Positions 22,281 to 34,827 of a stretch of DNA of 64,000 bases are shown piece by piece; the first letter of the stretch is position 1, and every line of letters begins with the position of its first letter. The notes below the pieces were generated by a model. The model was given only the letters and a program-made list of their open reading frames with translations, ran no database searches and was not told the DNA's origin. The translations under genes were made by a program, and so were the position numbers. Source of the stretch: Telmatherina bonti (Eukaryota > Chordata > Actinopteri > Atheriniformes > Telmatherinidae). The stretch lies in assembly GCA_933228915.1 (NCBI GenBank), contig OW121824.1, positions 6,230,838 to 6,294,837 of the forward strand, read 5' to 3'.

Positions 22281-25200
22281 TAAACCCCTGGTTGGAGGCT
22301 AAGAGGTCGGAGGGGAGTCCTGATTTCTCCTCGTCATCCTACTCCCCTCTTTTTCTTTGTTTCACCTCTAGCTTGTGCCTCTTTTCTCCTCAGGATCAAG
22401 GCGTAGCGGTCATGTAGCCCCCAAATGGCCACCATCTCACCCAATGCAGGACAACATGGCTACATCTTCATCCCAAAAAGCCACATTATCTCTGCAAAAT
22501 AAAGGGAACGGAGCCAACAGGAGGAACTGGAGCTGTTCCTGGCAGCTCATGCAAAATTCACAAGGATTTAAAAAATAACTGCAGCAGCTGCACAACTTTC
22601 TCATGCGTGATGCAGCTCCTCCCACACGTGCGAATACGTGGTATTATGAGAATTATGGCTCGTTAAAGTGTAGTTAAACAGATGGATGACAGATATTTGA
22701 TGAAGTGTGAAATCACGTTGAATCTGCTGAGTTTACGCCCCTGTTTTAAGGCTGCGTTCATGCACCACTTGAACGCTCATCGGACAGCCGTGTATGTTGA
22801 CACCAGTGAAGTGCATGAAATCTGTGGGTGTGTAAATGTGTGTGTGCATGTGTGAAACTCCTCCCTGTTGTTCTGGGTGATCAGGAACAAGTTGCTCTCT
22901 GGCAGCAGGCCTCAAACTGCAGCACATGGGCTCTTTAAAGTCAAGTTAATCCTGCTGCTTTAAAATAATCAGCTGTGTGCTGCTGGGACGGGTCACATGA
23001 CAGCTCATGGTTGTGTTTTACTGTACAAATTAGGTAAATATTGTCAAAATTATATCGTTAATCCGAAGCTTCAGATGCATTCTACCTGTTAGATTGATTA
23101 ATAACATGCAGAAAATAATTAAATTATATACAGACTGATCTTTCAACCTGTGATACACCCTCTAGCATCTATCAAACAAACTGAAAAGACAAATAGTGCT
23201 AAATCCATTTTTAAATTACATTTTTAGTTGTGAGATATTTAATGTTAATAGCTATTTTCTAAATTAAGATACTGCAGTCTAAACGAGGAGTATATATGCA
23301 ACTGTTAATTGCTTAATTTTTTTAAGATTAATATAAAGAAATGTTATTTTTTTAATGTCAATCAGCAGGATATTTTTATTTCTAACAAATTTAAACATTT
23401 TTAAAAGTAATGTAACAGTTTAGTTTTAATCATCCTGATATATTTCTGCTATTTGTTATGAGCCGGTGAACATAATAAATAATAAAATAAATAAAATAAA
23501 ATGTCCCAACCACACAGGGATTCCTTCAAGAATTCTTTTCAGGATTATTTCTTCCTGCTTTGTTTACAAATCATCATCTGTAATAGCCAACTCCAGCTCA
23601 TACACAGCTAAAATAGAATAAATAATCTGAACCTTTATCATCTATACCTGCTTGATCCAATGAAGGATGCAGCTCTGGGCGGGTCACAGAACCAACACAG
23701 AGAGATAAAACACCACTTACTCTCACGCCCAGAGAAAATTTAGAAGCACCAAAAACATGGATGTAGGAGGAAGACGGGAGGAGAACCCACACATGTGAGG
23801 GAGAACACGCAAATTTCACGCAGAGAGACCACAGCCGAGGCTCGAACCTGCAACGTTCTGGCTGTAAAACCAGAAAAATTGTATTTTATTTAAAACAATC
23901 TCTTGCAGAGCGTACACAAACTGAATCATCTAGCAGAATGTATTTATTTATATCATCTATCAGTATTTTTAACGTCGGGGCCAACAAACATCTGGAAGAG
24001 AACCTCAATGAATCAGAAGATATTACATTAATCATAAGGGAAAACTTTATGATAAATCATTTATGGGAGAGTTTTTTTTTCCTTTTTCTTCTTCTATCCT
24101 GCTCATACGCTAACCAATAAATACCAGTAAATAATAAATAGCATTTAAAAAAAACAAAAAAAAACAATAAATAATAATTAGGTAGTAATTAATGTGATCT
24201 GAACAAGTCCGTCAGATTTATGTGCTGATCAAGACTGTTTGTGATAAATGAACAGAGTCAGTACAGGTCAAGTGTCGAATTTAATCAGTCTCTGATTTTA
24301 TATTAAATAACACAATTCTTGTCCAGAAGGAAATTTGATAATTTTTTTTATTATTATTTATTGCTCTGTTTTTAATAAATTATGAACAATTGAGGACAAT
24401 AAATAAATTTTAAAAAACAAAGAAATATTGTTGAAAATTAGAATTTTTTTTGTTTTGAAATTTTATTTAAATAAAATAAAACAAATGAAAGAAAAGAAAA
24501 TTAAATTAATAAAAATAAACAATATACAAATGATTGAATTTTAATATAATATAATAATACATAATACATGAAGAAAAAAATCAGTCAGCACCAGCCTTTT
24601 GGAGGAACACAGTGCATTGTGACCGGTACATACTGTACGTGAAGTGTGTGCTGAACATTGCAAAACATTGCAAAATATTGCAACATGTACAGAAAAGCTC
24701 AAAGAGAAAATATTAGTTGAAAACAACTAAATAATAAATTTCAGCATCCTCATCAGGACACATTAATAAAACAATATCGTCTGTCTTTTCTGGGATTGGA
24801 TGATGCTTGCGCTCCAATTGGCTGCTTTGTGATCATGTCACAGCTGTCTCCATCTTCTGTTCGGTTCCCCAGCTTCTCATAAGCCCCCCTTCGGCCCCCG
24901 CCTCCTGCCTTTTAGCTACATTTTACTGCCTATAGCTACCCCTCCCATCCTCTCCCCTCCCTGTCTGCTCCTCGGCTCTCAGGACACCGTGTACCCAACC
25001 GGCTGAACATAAAGAGCTCAGAACACTGGCATATTGTTGTCTGTTGTGTTTGTGTAAGAGCCTCTGTTCTGTGGGAAGTATCACTGCCCCCCCTCCCAGA
25101 CTTAATCTACACATTACAATTAATCCAGCTAATCAGATGGGCTTTGTGTCCGATCAGGACGGTGACGGGCCTGACCTCCTGAGGAGTTCTTCACACTTCC

Positions 25201-25721
25201 ATACAGACTAATTATAGTGGGGGGGGGCTTCCCCACTTTCCAGGAGCTGACAGGGTCATCGCTCCCAGTAAGAACTCCTGTTAGAAACCTTTAGAAACCA
25301 TTAGAAACCTGCTGCCATGTTGGGAAATAACTTCATTCACATGCAGACAACACACGCATGGGTGCAAACAATAACACGCAATAATTATCAGGCTCATTTT
25401 AAAGGAAAATATAGATTCTTTTCTGCTGGATCGTTACATAAAACACAAATATCTCCCATCAAACAGCTCCATTTAGCATATTTTTAATCAATTTTTCCAC
25501 TGTATTGATGTTTAAAATGTCTTATCAAACTTTTTCACCTACTGACATTATAAGAGTTAAAACTTATTTTCATTTTGCTTTAATTATTATAACTTCTAAT
25601 AACAGCTCTTAAACAAACTGTTAAGTTGATTTATTAAGAGAAAATTGCTAATAAATGTTTTAAAATCTTTATAAATATGGAATTGATCTGCAACTTTGTA
25701 ATTTAACAAGCATATCTCTCT
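22281..25721. other. intergenic, mostly AT-rich
   Basis: 23000-24780 is very AT-rich. 24780-25260 is higher in GC and contains pyrimidine-rich stretches plus a cluster of TAAT motifs (25105-25215). I recognise no exon or RNA gene. Confidence 0.5.
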
Positions 25722-25928
25722 AGGTACTCCGGAAGACATGCATGTTAGGTTAACTGGTTATTCTAAATTACCCATAGGAGTGAGTGTGTGCGTGAGTAGT
25801 TTGTTTCTGTGTGGCCTGTGATGGACTGGCGAACTGTCCAGTGTACACTGCGTTTCGCCCAAGCACTGCCGGGATAGGCTCCAGCTTCCCCGGGACTCTT
25901 CATTGGACTAAGCGGTTAGGAAATTAAT
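25722..25928 (+). mobile_element. SINE fragment (same family as 17318-18155)
   Basis: Shares gaagacatgcatgttagg, attctaaatta, gagtgagtgtgtgcg, ctgtgatggactggcgaac, gggataggctccagcttccc and ggactaagcggttagg with the SINE consensus. The tRNA-like head is missing. Confidence 0.8.
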
Positions 25929-26035
25929 ACATGTGTTTTTATGTAATTTGACATATGTGTGAAAGAATATGTAGCTTTAAAGCAGGTAGTTGTTCACTTC
26001 TCATCTCCTAAATGCTTCTCACAGTTTCATCCAAT

Positions 26036-27665
26036 GGTTAGGATGAAGAAGACCATGGTTAGGATGAGGAAGACCATGGTTAGGATGAGGAAGATGATGT
26101 TAGGATGAAGAATACCTTGGTTAGGATGAGGAAGATGATGTTAGGATGAAGAATACCTTGGTTAGGATGAGGAAGATGATGTTAGGATGAAGAATACCTT
26201 GGTTAGGATGAGGAAGACTATGTTAGGATGAGGAATACTATGTTAGGATGAGGAAGACCATGGGTAGGATGAGGAAGACTATGTTAGAATGAGGAAGACC
26301 ATTGTTAGGATGAGGAAGATGATGTTAGGATGAAGAATACCTTGGTTAGGATGAGGAAGATGATGTTAGGATGAAGAATACCTTGGTTAGGATGAGGAAG
26401 ATGATGTTAGGATGAAGAATACCTTGGTTAGGATGAGGAAGACTATGTTAGGATGAAGAATACCTTGGTTAGGATGAGGAAGACTATGTTAGGATGAGGA
26501 ATACTATGTTAGGATGAGGAAGACCATGGTTAGGATGAGGAAGATGATGTTAGGATGAGGAAGACCATTGTTAGGATGAGGAAGATGATGTTAGGATGAA
26601 GAATACCTTGGTTAGGATGAGGAAGATGATGTTAGGATGAAGAATACCTTGGTTAGGATGAGGAAGACTATGTTAGGATGAGGAATACTATGTTAGGATG
26701 AGGAAGACCATGGGTAGGATGAGGAAGATGATGTTAGGATGAAGAATACCTTGGTTAGGATGAGGAAGACTATGTTAGGATGAGGAATACTATGTTAGGA
26801 TGAGGAAGACCATGGGTAGGATGAGGAAGAGCATTGTTAGGATGATGAAGACCATTGTTAGGATGAGGAAGACCATTGTTAGGATGAAGAATACCTTGGT
26901 TAGGATGAGGAAGACTATGTTAGGATGAAGAATACCTTGGTTAGGATGAGGAAGACTATGTTAGGATGAGGAATACTATGTTAGGATGAGGAAGACCATG
27001 GTTAGGATGAGGAAGATGATGTTAGGATGAGGAAGACCATTGTTAGGATGAGGAAGATGATGTTTGGATGAAGAATACCTTGGTTAGGATGAGGAAGATG
27101 ATGTTAGGATGAAGAATACCTTGGTTAGGATGAGGAAGACTATGTTAGGATGAGGAATACTATGTTAGGATGAGGAAGACCATGGGTAGGATGAGGAAGA
27201 GCATTGTTAGGATGATGAAGACCATTGTTAGGATGAGGAAGACCATTGTTAGGATGAAGAAGACCATGGTTAGGATGAGGAAGACCATTGTTAGGATGAA
27301 GAAGACGATGGTTAGGATGAGGAAGACAAGGGTTAGGATGAGGAAGACGATGGTTAGGATGAGGAAGACGATGCTTAGCATGAGGAAGACGATGGTTAGG
27401 ATGAAGAAGACCATGGTTAGGATGAGGAAGACCATTGTTAGGATGAAGAAGACCATGGTTAGGATGAGGAAGACGATGCTCAGGATGAGGAAGACCATTG
27501 TTAGGATGAAGAAGACCATGGTTAGGATGAGGAAGACCATTGTTAGGATGAAGAAGACCATTGTTAGGATGAGGAAGACCATTGTTAGGATGAAGAAGAC
27601 CATGGTTAGGATGAGGAAGACCATTGTTAGGATGAAGAAGACTATGGTTAGGATGCGGAAGACAG
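26036..27665. repeat. 1.6-kb minisatellite of 20/21-bp units
   Basis: The unit is ggttaggatgaggaagacca and close variants. In 26036-27150 units of 20 and 21 bp alternate, giving a 41-bp dimer; in 27160-27665 nearly all are 21 bp, so a 199-codon frame is open there on the minus strand and a 189-codon frame on the plus. The block marked by catgggtagg, gagcattgtt, gatgatgaag recurs 370 bp apart (26811 and 27181). Confidence 0.94.
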
Positions 27666-29593
27666 GACCTGTTGAAGTGGGATTTATGTTAGAAATCTCC
27701 TTTTCTGGCCCATGGAGAACATCTCCAACCTCAAAATGAACCAAACGTGGTTCAGACACAAATAAACTTTATATCTTCTGGCAGCACACTCTGCATTCCT
27801 CTGCACTACAGATCTACTGAGGCAGAAACTTCTCCACCCTGAAGACTAAACTCAGGCACAAGCAGGGTGGAGTCCTGTCTGGAGTCTAACGCAGTGAGGA
27901 CGGCGCAGACCTAGACATGCCGACACCACATCCATGATGTTCACGCTTTTCTTGATACGGACACGGCTGGCAGGTTTTACTTCAGCATACATGTTCCTGA
28001 GTTAAAATGTCAGTTTTCACATCTCACTAGACGTCAGACAGGAAACCATTAAACAGCCAGGAAGAGGTTCAGTCATTCTGCTTAACTTTTAACAAAGATC
28101 AGAGCTGAGAGATTTGTGTTTTAAACTGTTTTTGTTTGAGATTACAAACCGAAACCAGGAGCAGGATTATTCCACATGCTGTTTAAAATAAGAGTTAATC
28201 TCATGTTCTTTAAAATTTAATCTACATTATTATATTTGACACATTAATCTGTTTATTCCTCAGAATTTCATCATGTCACATGATCGCTGCCTGAAAAAAC
28301 AAACTCTTCATTAAAACCACAGATGACGACGCGGCTATGTAGAGAGTACAGCACCAAGCAAAAGTTTGGACACACTTTCCCATTAAATCCAACATAAAAG
28401 CATCCAAACTTTTTACTGGTCGTGTATGTAAAATAAAATTAAATGAAATGAAATTTTTTTTTTAATTAAATTAAATTTTTAAATAAAACATAGAAATAAA
28501 TAAAATAAAAATTTTTAAAAATTAAATTAAATTAAAAAAATATAAATTGAATTTGAAACCATGCCAACTTGAAATGAAAATAAAATAAAATAAAATAAGT
28601 GATATTAAAATTCAGACTTTGCATCAGGAAGGTATGAGGGAGTTTTCAGCTTGAGGTCATGGATGTCCTGCTGTCTCACGCCACAGAAGCTGCATTTAGA
28701 TACTCAGAACGTGTCACTGTGTAATTCCTGCCACCTCAGATCCTCCCACTTCCTTATTTCTCTTATATATCACATAAGCAGAGAGAACTTGCTGAGAACT
28801 GGTTGAGAACTTGCAGCGTTTTATCCTCACCGCGTGATTTACATCGCCTGCCAGTGGTTTTAATGTTGTGGCTGATTGCTGCTTCTCATTCACATCTTCA
28901 CTCAGTCTGCCTGTTTAGATGAGTAATGGTAGCGTTTTCCTCTCACACTGGGCTCCAGTAATACCTGCTGTTTCAGAAACATTCATGTCATTTAACTCTC
29001 CAGCGAACATGGTAACATGGTTCTCCTAAACACGACGGAGTCCAGCTTCACAAATCCGACGGTCCAGCAGGAAGATGTGACCAGAGAACAAGCGGGCTGG
29101 TTGTTGTGTGTGCCGATCAAAGCCTGGAGCTTGTCTGGTGTTTCTAAGCAGATAAAACAAACCCGAGGATTAATCCAGCCAGGATTCACCGGATTACAAA
29201 TAACTGTGGGAAACAACTCGGGGCCTAAATAAGCAGAGTCGCGACATGGATGCTGTAAAATAAACCAGTATGCTTGTTGTTAGACCAGACTGGCGGCTGG
29301 AATCTGCTGGTACCTCCAATAAAAACATGATCACAACGTATTGATGAGAACCAACTAATCACAGAAAAAACAGTTAATTTACATGCAGAGATGCAGAGAT
29401 GGGCCTACAGGTCTCTTCCAGCAGAAAGGCTTGTTGCCAGCTCGGGACTGGGTCAGTCCTGCAGACACATCTCAGGTAAGACCAGCTGCTTCGTCATGGT
29501 CGTCTGCTGCTGGTGTCCAGTCGCTTCACACTGGGATGGAACTGCTGCCAGGTCCAGGAGGCCCCATGAGCTGCCAAAGCCGTTGGCGTAGAC
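27666..29593. other. intergenic, nothing coding recognised
   Basis: Contains an AT-rich stretch (28430-28600) and a paired-class homeodomain motif cluster (listed separately). Confidence 0.5.
29167..29196. promoter_or_regulatory. cluster of OTX/PITX-like GGATTA motifs
   Basis: Palindromic GGATTAATCC at 29167-29176, GGATTC at 29182 and GGATTA at 29191-29196, all within 30 bp. This is the recognition core of bicoid-class (OTX/CRX/PITX) homeodomains. Regulatory function is inference from motif density only. Confidence 0.25.
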
Positions 29594-29837
29594 CAGTGGT
29601 TTCCAGACTGTTTGTCTTCAGTCCCTCCTTTATGGCCATGCTAAAGTCATGGACCCCTCCTCCCCGTGCTGAGACCATGATAAGGAGCCCCTTCCTTCCA
29701 GAAAGTTACATTTACAACTTGTCAGCTTAGTTTTATTCCTTATAATACGAATCACACTGACTCTGAAAGCCTCCGGGACCCCCTGTGCTTTCTGGAGACC
29801 CTGTTGGGGGTCGCAGACCCCTGGTTGGGGACCACTG
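29594..29837. mobile_element. short hAT-like MITE
   Basis: Inverted ends: cagtggtttccagactg at the left and, read inward from the right, cagtggtccccaaccaggg. The outer cagtggt heptamer is characteristic of Charlie-type hAT elements. Flanks gcgtagac and aggtagag share 5 of 8 positions. 244 bp, non-coding. Confidence 0.7.
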
Positions 29838-31298
29838 AGGTAGAGAATTCATGTATAAAATCATCTGGAGCCGGAGGAAGAAGGAATCAGCGTGCCTTCA
29901 TGTCTTCTGCATCCTCCACACCAAACATCCAGTTTACAGGAAATATGTCGATGAGAATGATTTGTAACGAGAGACGTGGATCCATTCAGAACCTGAGCTT
30001 CAGAGTTACGTGCAGGAAGAGGTAAACATGAACTGGTCTGCTGGACTGTAGGTTGGTTTCATACTGGTGCAGACTGGTCGTCCCAGTTATGTCAGCTTCC
30101 AGACCCAGCTGTGATCCAGCTGCTGGTCTGACTACAGGTCTAAACGTTGTTTAAAGTCACATTTCCAGCATTTTCATGTTTATTTTTAAGTAAAACAGCA
30201 GCCTCTTAAAATACATTTTATTTACATTAATATAAAAATATATATAAATAAATACAGTAATGGAAAAAAATAATGGAAAAGAATAAAATTAAATTTTAAA
30301 AATGCTAATATCTAACTGATAAGCATTCATTAATTAATTGATCAATTATATAAAATAAATTTAAAAAGATTAAATTGAACAAAATAATTGAATAAACAAA
30401 CTAATTAGATAAAATACTTATTTCCTGATGAGGTCCAACTCTCTGAGCTGCATTTATGGCAGATTATTACACGATGTACATTTAAAACATCTTCAAATGT
30501 TTTTTTAATAATGTGAAATTCTGGATTTCAAAGGCTTTGTTGATTCATTTGGATTTGTAAGTTTTAATAAATAAACCAGTACATATATAAATGTTTAAAT
30601 ATGTCAAATACATAAAAATGCAAATTAAATAACTAAAATGTAAAAAAAAAAAGAAAAAGAAAAAGATAAAAGAAGTATAATGTGTATATAATAAAAAAAA
30701 ATAGAAGATATGCAGTTTATTCCTGTCTTCCTGGTAAATAAAAGAAAAAAACATCTTTCCCGGAAATAAGTTAAAATTTGACAAAAAAAAATTATAAATA
30801 AAAAATTAAATTAAAGTCTGTTGTTTATTAATTCTGATTGAAAAGAAATGTTTTGAAAAAATGATGAGACCTGAAAGCGGCTGAACATGCCGTCAGTCAG
30901 GTGATTTCTGTACCTGCCAGTCAGACTGCTGCACCTGTCGGCAGGTGTTCTGCCTGCTGCTCATCAGCACGGCGCTACAAGGGGTCCAGGACCGTTCCCA
31001 TTATTCATGATGTGGTAAATTTTCCTTTTCTTTAACGGGAGGATAATCTGTCATGTCGGGGAAAATGGACATTAACTCCATTTCTTTCCTTCTTAGAATA
31101 AAAACATTTTTTTTAGCAAATTTTTAGCAGGAGTTTGAACACTGAAGGAGGATAAAAAAAATTTTCCCTCTTATTTTGGCCTATGTCTTCATTCCTGACC
31201 CAATAAATAAATAAATAAATAATTTTAATAATAATAATAAAAGTAATTTCTTGTCATTATTGTAAAAAAGGCTGAACATAGAAACCATCCCATTCTTT

Positions 31299-31344
<46 letters not shown>

Positions 31345-33823
31345 CCAGGCACGTAAGGGGTTTAAAAAATACAGGATTTAAAGTTTAAAGTAATCCTCTG
31401 TCAGTCAAAATATCTTAAAAAGTAAAAGCAGTAAGGAGGATGAACAAACGTGAGAACCTGCATTCACATCCAAAACAAACTAAATTCAGCTGAATTCTGT
31501 AGAAATCTTTATATAAAATAAATATTTAATAATATAATAAATATTTATTTTATATAAAGAATAAATTTATTTACCTGCAACATTTATTTCCTAACTAGAC
31601 TAATTTTTCTTGTTTGTTTGTTTACATAGTTCCTCCTCAGTCCAGAGAAAATGTAGAAATTCAGATGAATATTAAACTTTTTAAATAAATAACCAAATAA
31701 ATACTTTGTTGTTGTAGTAAAACTATTAACTGTGAAGGTCCGACCTGAAGAAGCCTCTGTCTGAACAGACTATAAACATTAAATAAGGATTATGCACATT
31801 TTAATGCAGTTTTACGCCAAGGTGGGACACAAACTGAGTGATGTGTGAATCATCCTGTAGTTTCGTGAACATATGTTTATTATTTTCTGTATATTTTTCT
31901 GTATATTTTGAGTGTAAAAAAAAAAAAAAAAAAAAAATCAGTCTTTCGTTTCTTTTGATCATTTATTCCAAGAAAAATTGTCAAACATATTTACAGCAAA
32001 ACAAAAAACGATGCTTTTCAAACATCTAATGGCTCCTGTCAGCTTGAATAACAAAAACATTTCTTATTTTACAGGAACAAGGACACATCTCTGTACACAC
32101 TGGAAGTATGAGCTCTACGTGAAACACGGCGGTTTGAGATGGTGCGGCTCTGTGAGGAGTTTACAGTGAGGCAGTCAACCATTTGTTGCATAGTGTCAAG
32201 TGTTCAAGTGGAATCATCAATAATCTGAAGAGAGCTACATAAACTGGCTGACAGAGAGACAACACAGTGGCAGCAGGGCAGGATGGGGCGAATCCTGTTA
32301 AACCACAACTTCTAACTGGGTTAAGTCTCAGAAAACACGTCTGCAGACGACAGCTGAGATGCAACACACAGAAAGGAAACAACAACATTTTCTACAGCGG
32401 TCTGCAAGCAACATGCCAGAGTTACGTCCCAGAATGACACACAGCTCCACACGTCATTCCTCTTGCAAGGTTTGGTTTTAACCGTTTAGGTCTCAGTGGG
32501 CTCAAAACCATCTCATTTCCCCACACAGCTAAAAACATGAGAACTTCCTGCGCATGGAGGCAAGCTGGTGGGTAAAAGTCAAACATAAGTATCTGAGAGT
32601 GAAAATTAATACGTTAAAGGCTTGACTTCATGTCTGCCTTTACTGTTGCATTAAAACACTAACAGTCCATTAGTGGGGAATGATTTCTCTTATTGATCCC
32701 TAATTTAATTAAAGTGTTGCTTTTCCTCAACATCACAGATTTATATCTAAAGACACGTTCCTGTCATGTTAGTACAGTAGCCCAAAAGGGACAATCAACC
32801 AGCTTAAAAACCAGTTTTCATGCTTTGGATGTCGCTCAGTTTGTTGCTGTTTGCAGCTTGAGCCACTAGGTGTCAGTACATCCCAACAGAGAGGGATGGT
32901 TTGTTTTAAACACACGAGACCTTCAGGAAACGTAACGAAGCTACGTTGTAAAGGATTACTGCAGCTCTGTAGTAAGAGAGAAGGTGTTGCGCAGGTTGCT
33001 AGAGAAGGAAAAGCTAGTCGACCGTTACTTGTAGCTAAAACACCACAATGAAAAGTGGTTGGTAAAGATAAGACGCTGAGTCTGAGGTAAGAGTCTATCC
33101 TGCTCAAGCGAAGTGCCCCTTGAGTCAAAAACTAAGAGAAGCTTAACAAAGAGACAGGAAAGGTAGATGTTTAAGAGTGCTGAGCATGAGGTAGGATCAC
33201 ACGAAACGCCGCAAACATCTACGACTACTGCCGAGTCACTGAAGTGTTGTGAAATACAACGTCTGTGCTGGAGAGGGAAGGCTGGCCGAGCCGTGCAAAC
33301 CCTTCCCTCTCCCCGGAAGCTTTGCTCCCCGCTTGCTGGGTTTTTGCATGTTCTGTCTTCCTGGAACTTCTCTGGAAACTACAGAGTGCCTCGCTGAGCT
33401 GCAACCAGCGCAGCCATCACAGAGTCTGGGGAGAGGGAGGACGCCGTTACGGCGAGTGTCCCCCACCTGCCTCTGGAGATCAGTTCCAGATGGCAAATCT
33501 ACAAATTTCCTGTTAGGAGTCTCTAAATCCGATCAGGTCCGGAGAAACTGCTCCCCACCGCTCAGGTGTAACACTACGGAACGAGCCGCTTCACTTCGTT
33601 CTTCCCATCGCAATCCCTGATCAATGCTCAGTACCTCTTAATCAAATGAAAGTTTCCTCGCTGAAATGATATCATTGACCGTGTCAGAGATTTCTGTGTG
33701 TTGGAAAAGTCCGGAACCGCCACTCTCAGAACATTCATCGCTCCGGAACAGATGCCAGGTCACTAAATCATCACAATTTGTTTCTTGGTCGTGCATTAAT
33801 TTAGCAAATATGTTATTGCAATG
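29838..33823. other. intergenic, AT-rich, with simple repeats
   Basis: Includes AT-rich low-complexity DNA (30180-30850), a (TC)n(TG)n tract (31299-31341) and a 22-A run (31916-31937). 32850-33820 is of more even composition, with frames of up to 123 codons and no recognisable domain. Confidence 0.5.
31299..31341. repeat. (TC)n(TG)n microsatellite
   Basis: TC units followed by about 14 TG units. Confidence 0.95.
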
Positions 33824-33963
33824 CTGCGATGGACTGGCGAGCTGTCCAGGGTGTACCCTGCCTGTCGCCCAAAGCCGGCTGGGATAGGCTCCAGCTTCCC
33901 CGCGACCCTGAATTGGAATAAGCGGTTCGGAAAATGAATGAATGAATGAATGTTATTGCAATG
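33811..33963 (+). mobile_element. 5'-truncated SINE with a perfect 13-bp target-site duplication
   Basis: The element proper is 33824-33950: ctgcgatggactggcgagct, ctgtccagggtgtaccctg, gctgggataggctccagctt, ccccgcgaccctgaattgg, aagcggttcgg, ending in (GAAT)n. It is bounded by tgttattgcaatg at 33811-33823 and again at 33951-33963. 5' truncation plus a perfect duplication marks a LINE-mediated insertion that is fairly young. Confidence 0.92.
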
Positions 33964-34514
33964 ATTCTAGACGTCGGTCCAACAGGTTCTCTTTGGATTC
34001 AACAGGAACTAATGCCCATAAGATCGGTCTGCATTCCCTGCTGGACGCTGTTTGGTTACGATTGCACATGACTATGGCGTTGATAACGGCCTGCTGCTCG
34101 GAGTTCAACACAGACCTGTTAATATTCACATTGTGTCTGAGACGCGGGAATGTGGCACAGCTTTACAAACTATCAGTGTCTCTTCATTTACGTCAACGTT
34201 TCTGGATTTCAGAATAATAATTGCACCTCAGTGTTTGAGTCTTTCAGGGGCACCAAATAAAAACATTCTTTTCTGACATTATGGAGAATTTCTTAAGAAG
34301 TTTAACGTCCTTAAAACAAAAGATTTAATTGGCCGGCTGCACGTCTCTGCAGACGCATGCTCCAAATGAGGCGTTTGCGTCACGATTCGTGAGCCTCCAA
34401 CATCACCAATAAAATCGTTTAATTTAAAGATCCAATCGCACTTGGTGTGAACTGTCAGTAAGGCACAAGGGGCAGCAGAGTAATCTATTACTCTCATCAG
34501 TTCACAGAACACTG
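33964..34514. other. intergenic, nothing recognised
   Basis: Flanking DNA of the SINE insertion. No supported gene. Confidence 0.45.
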
Positions 34515-34827
34515 GTGCGGTACGGTCTGGGTACCTCTGCGGTACGGCCTGAGTATCTGTGCGGTACGGTCTGGGTACCTCTGCGGTACGGCCTGAGTAC
34601 CTGTGCGGTACGGGCTGGGTACCTGTGCGGTACGGTCTGGGTACCTGTGCGGTACGGTCTGGGTACCTGTGCGGTACGGTCTGGGTACCTCTGCGGTACG
34701 GCCTGAGTACCTGTGCGGTACGGTCTGGGTACCTCTGCGGTACGGCCTGAGTACCTGTGCGGTACGGTCTGGGTACCTGTGCGGTACGGCCTGAGTACCT
34801 GTGCGGTACGGTCTGGGTACCTGTGCC
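34515..34827. repeat. 22-bp minisatellite (about 14 copies)
   Basis: The unit is gcggtacggtctgggtacct plus gt, with the variants ctctgc and gcctgagt. Each unit carries two GTAC palindromes. The array has three staggered frames, each beginning at a unit. No coding evidence. Confidence 0.94.

Noticed and set aside
26036..27665. Interstitial telomere-like sequence (ggttagg words)
   Set aside because: The unit is 20-21 bp (ggttaggatgaggaag…), not tandem TTAGGG.
27160..27759. Frame encoding a hydrophobic FILTMVF repeat, resembling a membrane protein
   Set aside because: It is a translation of the 21-bp minisatellite; the apparent membrane character is a repeat artefact.
33249..33620. 123-codon frame in an evenly composed region
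   Set aside because: Overlapping frames on both strands and no domain recognised.
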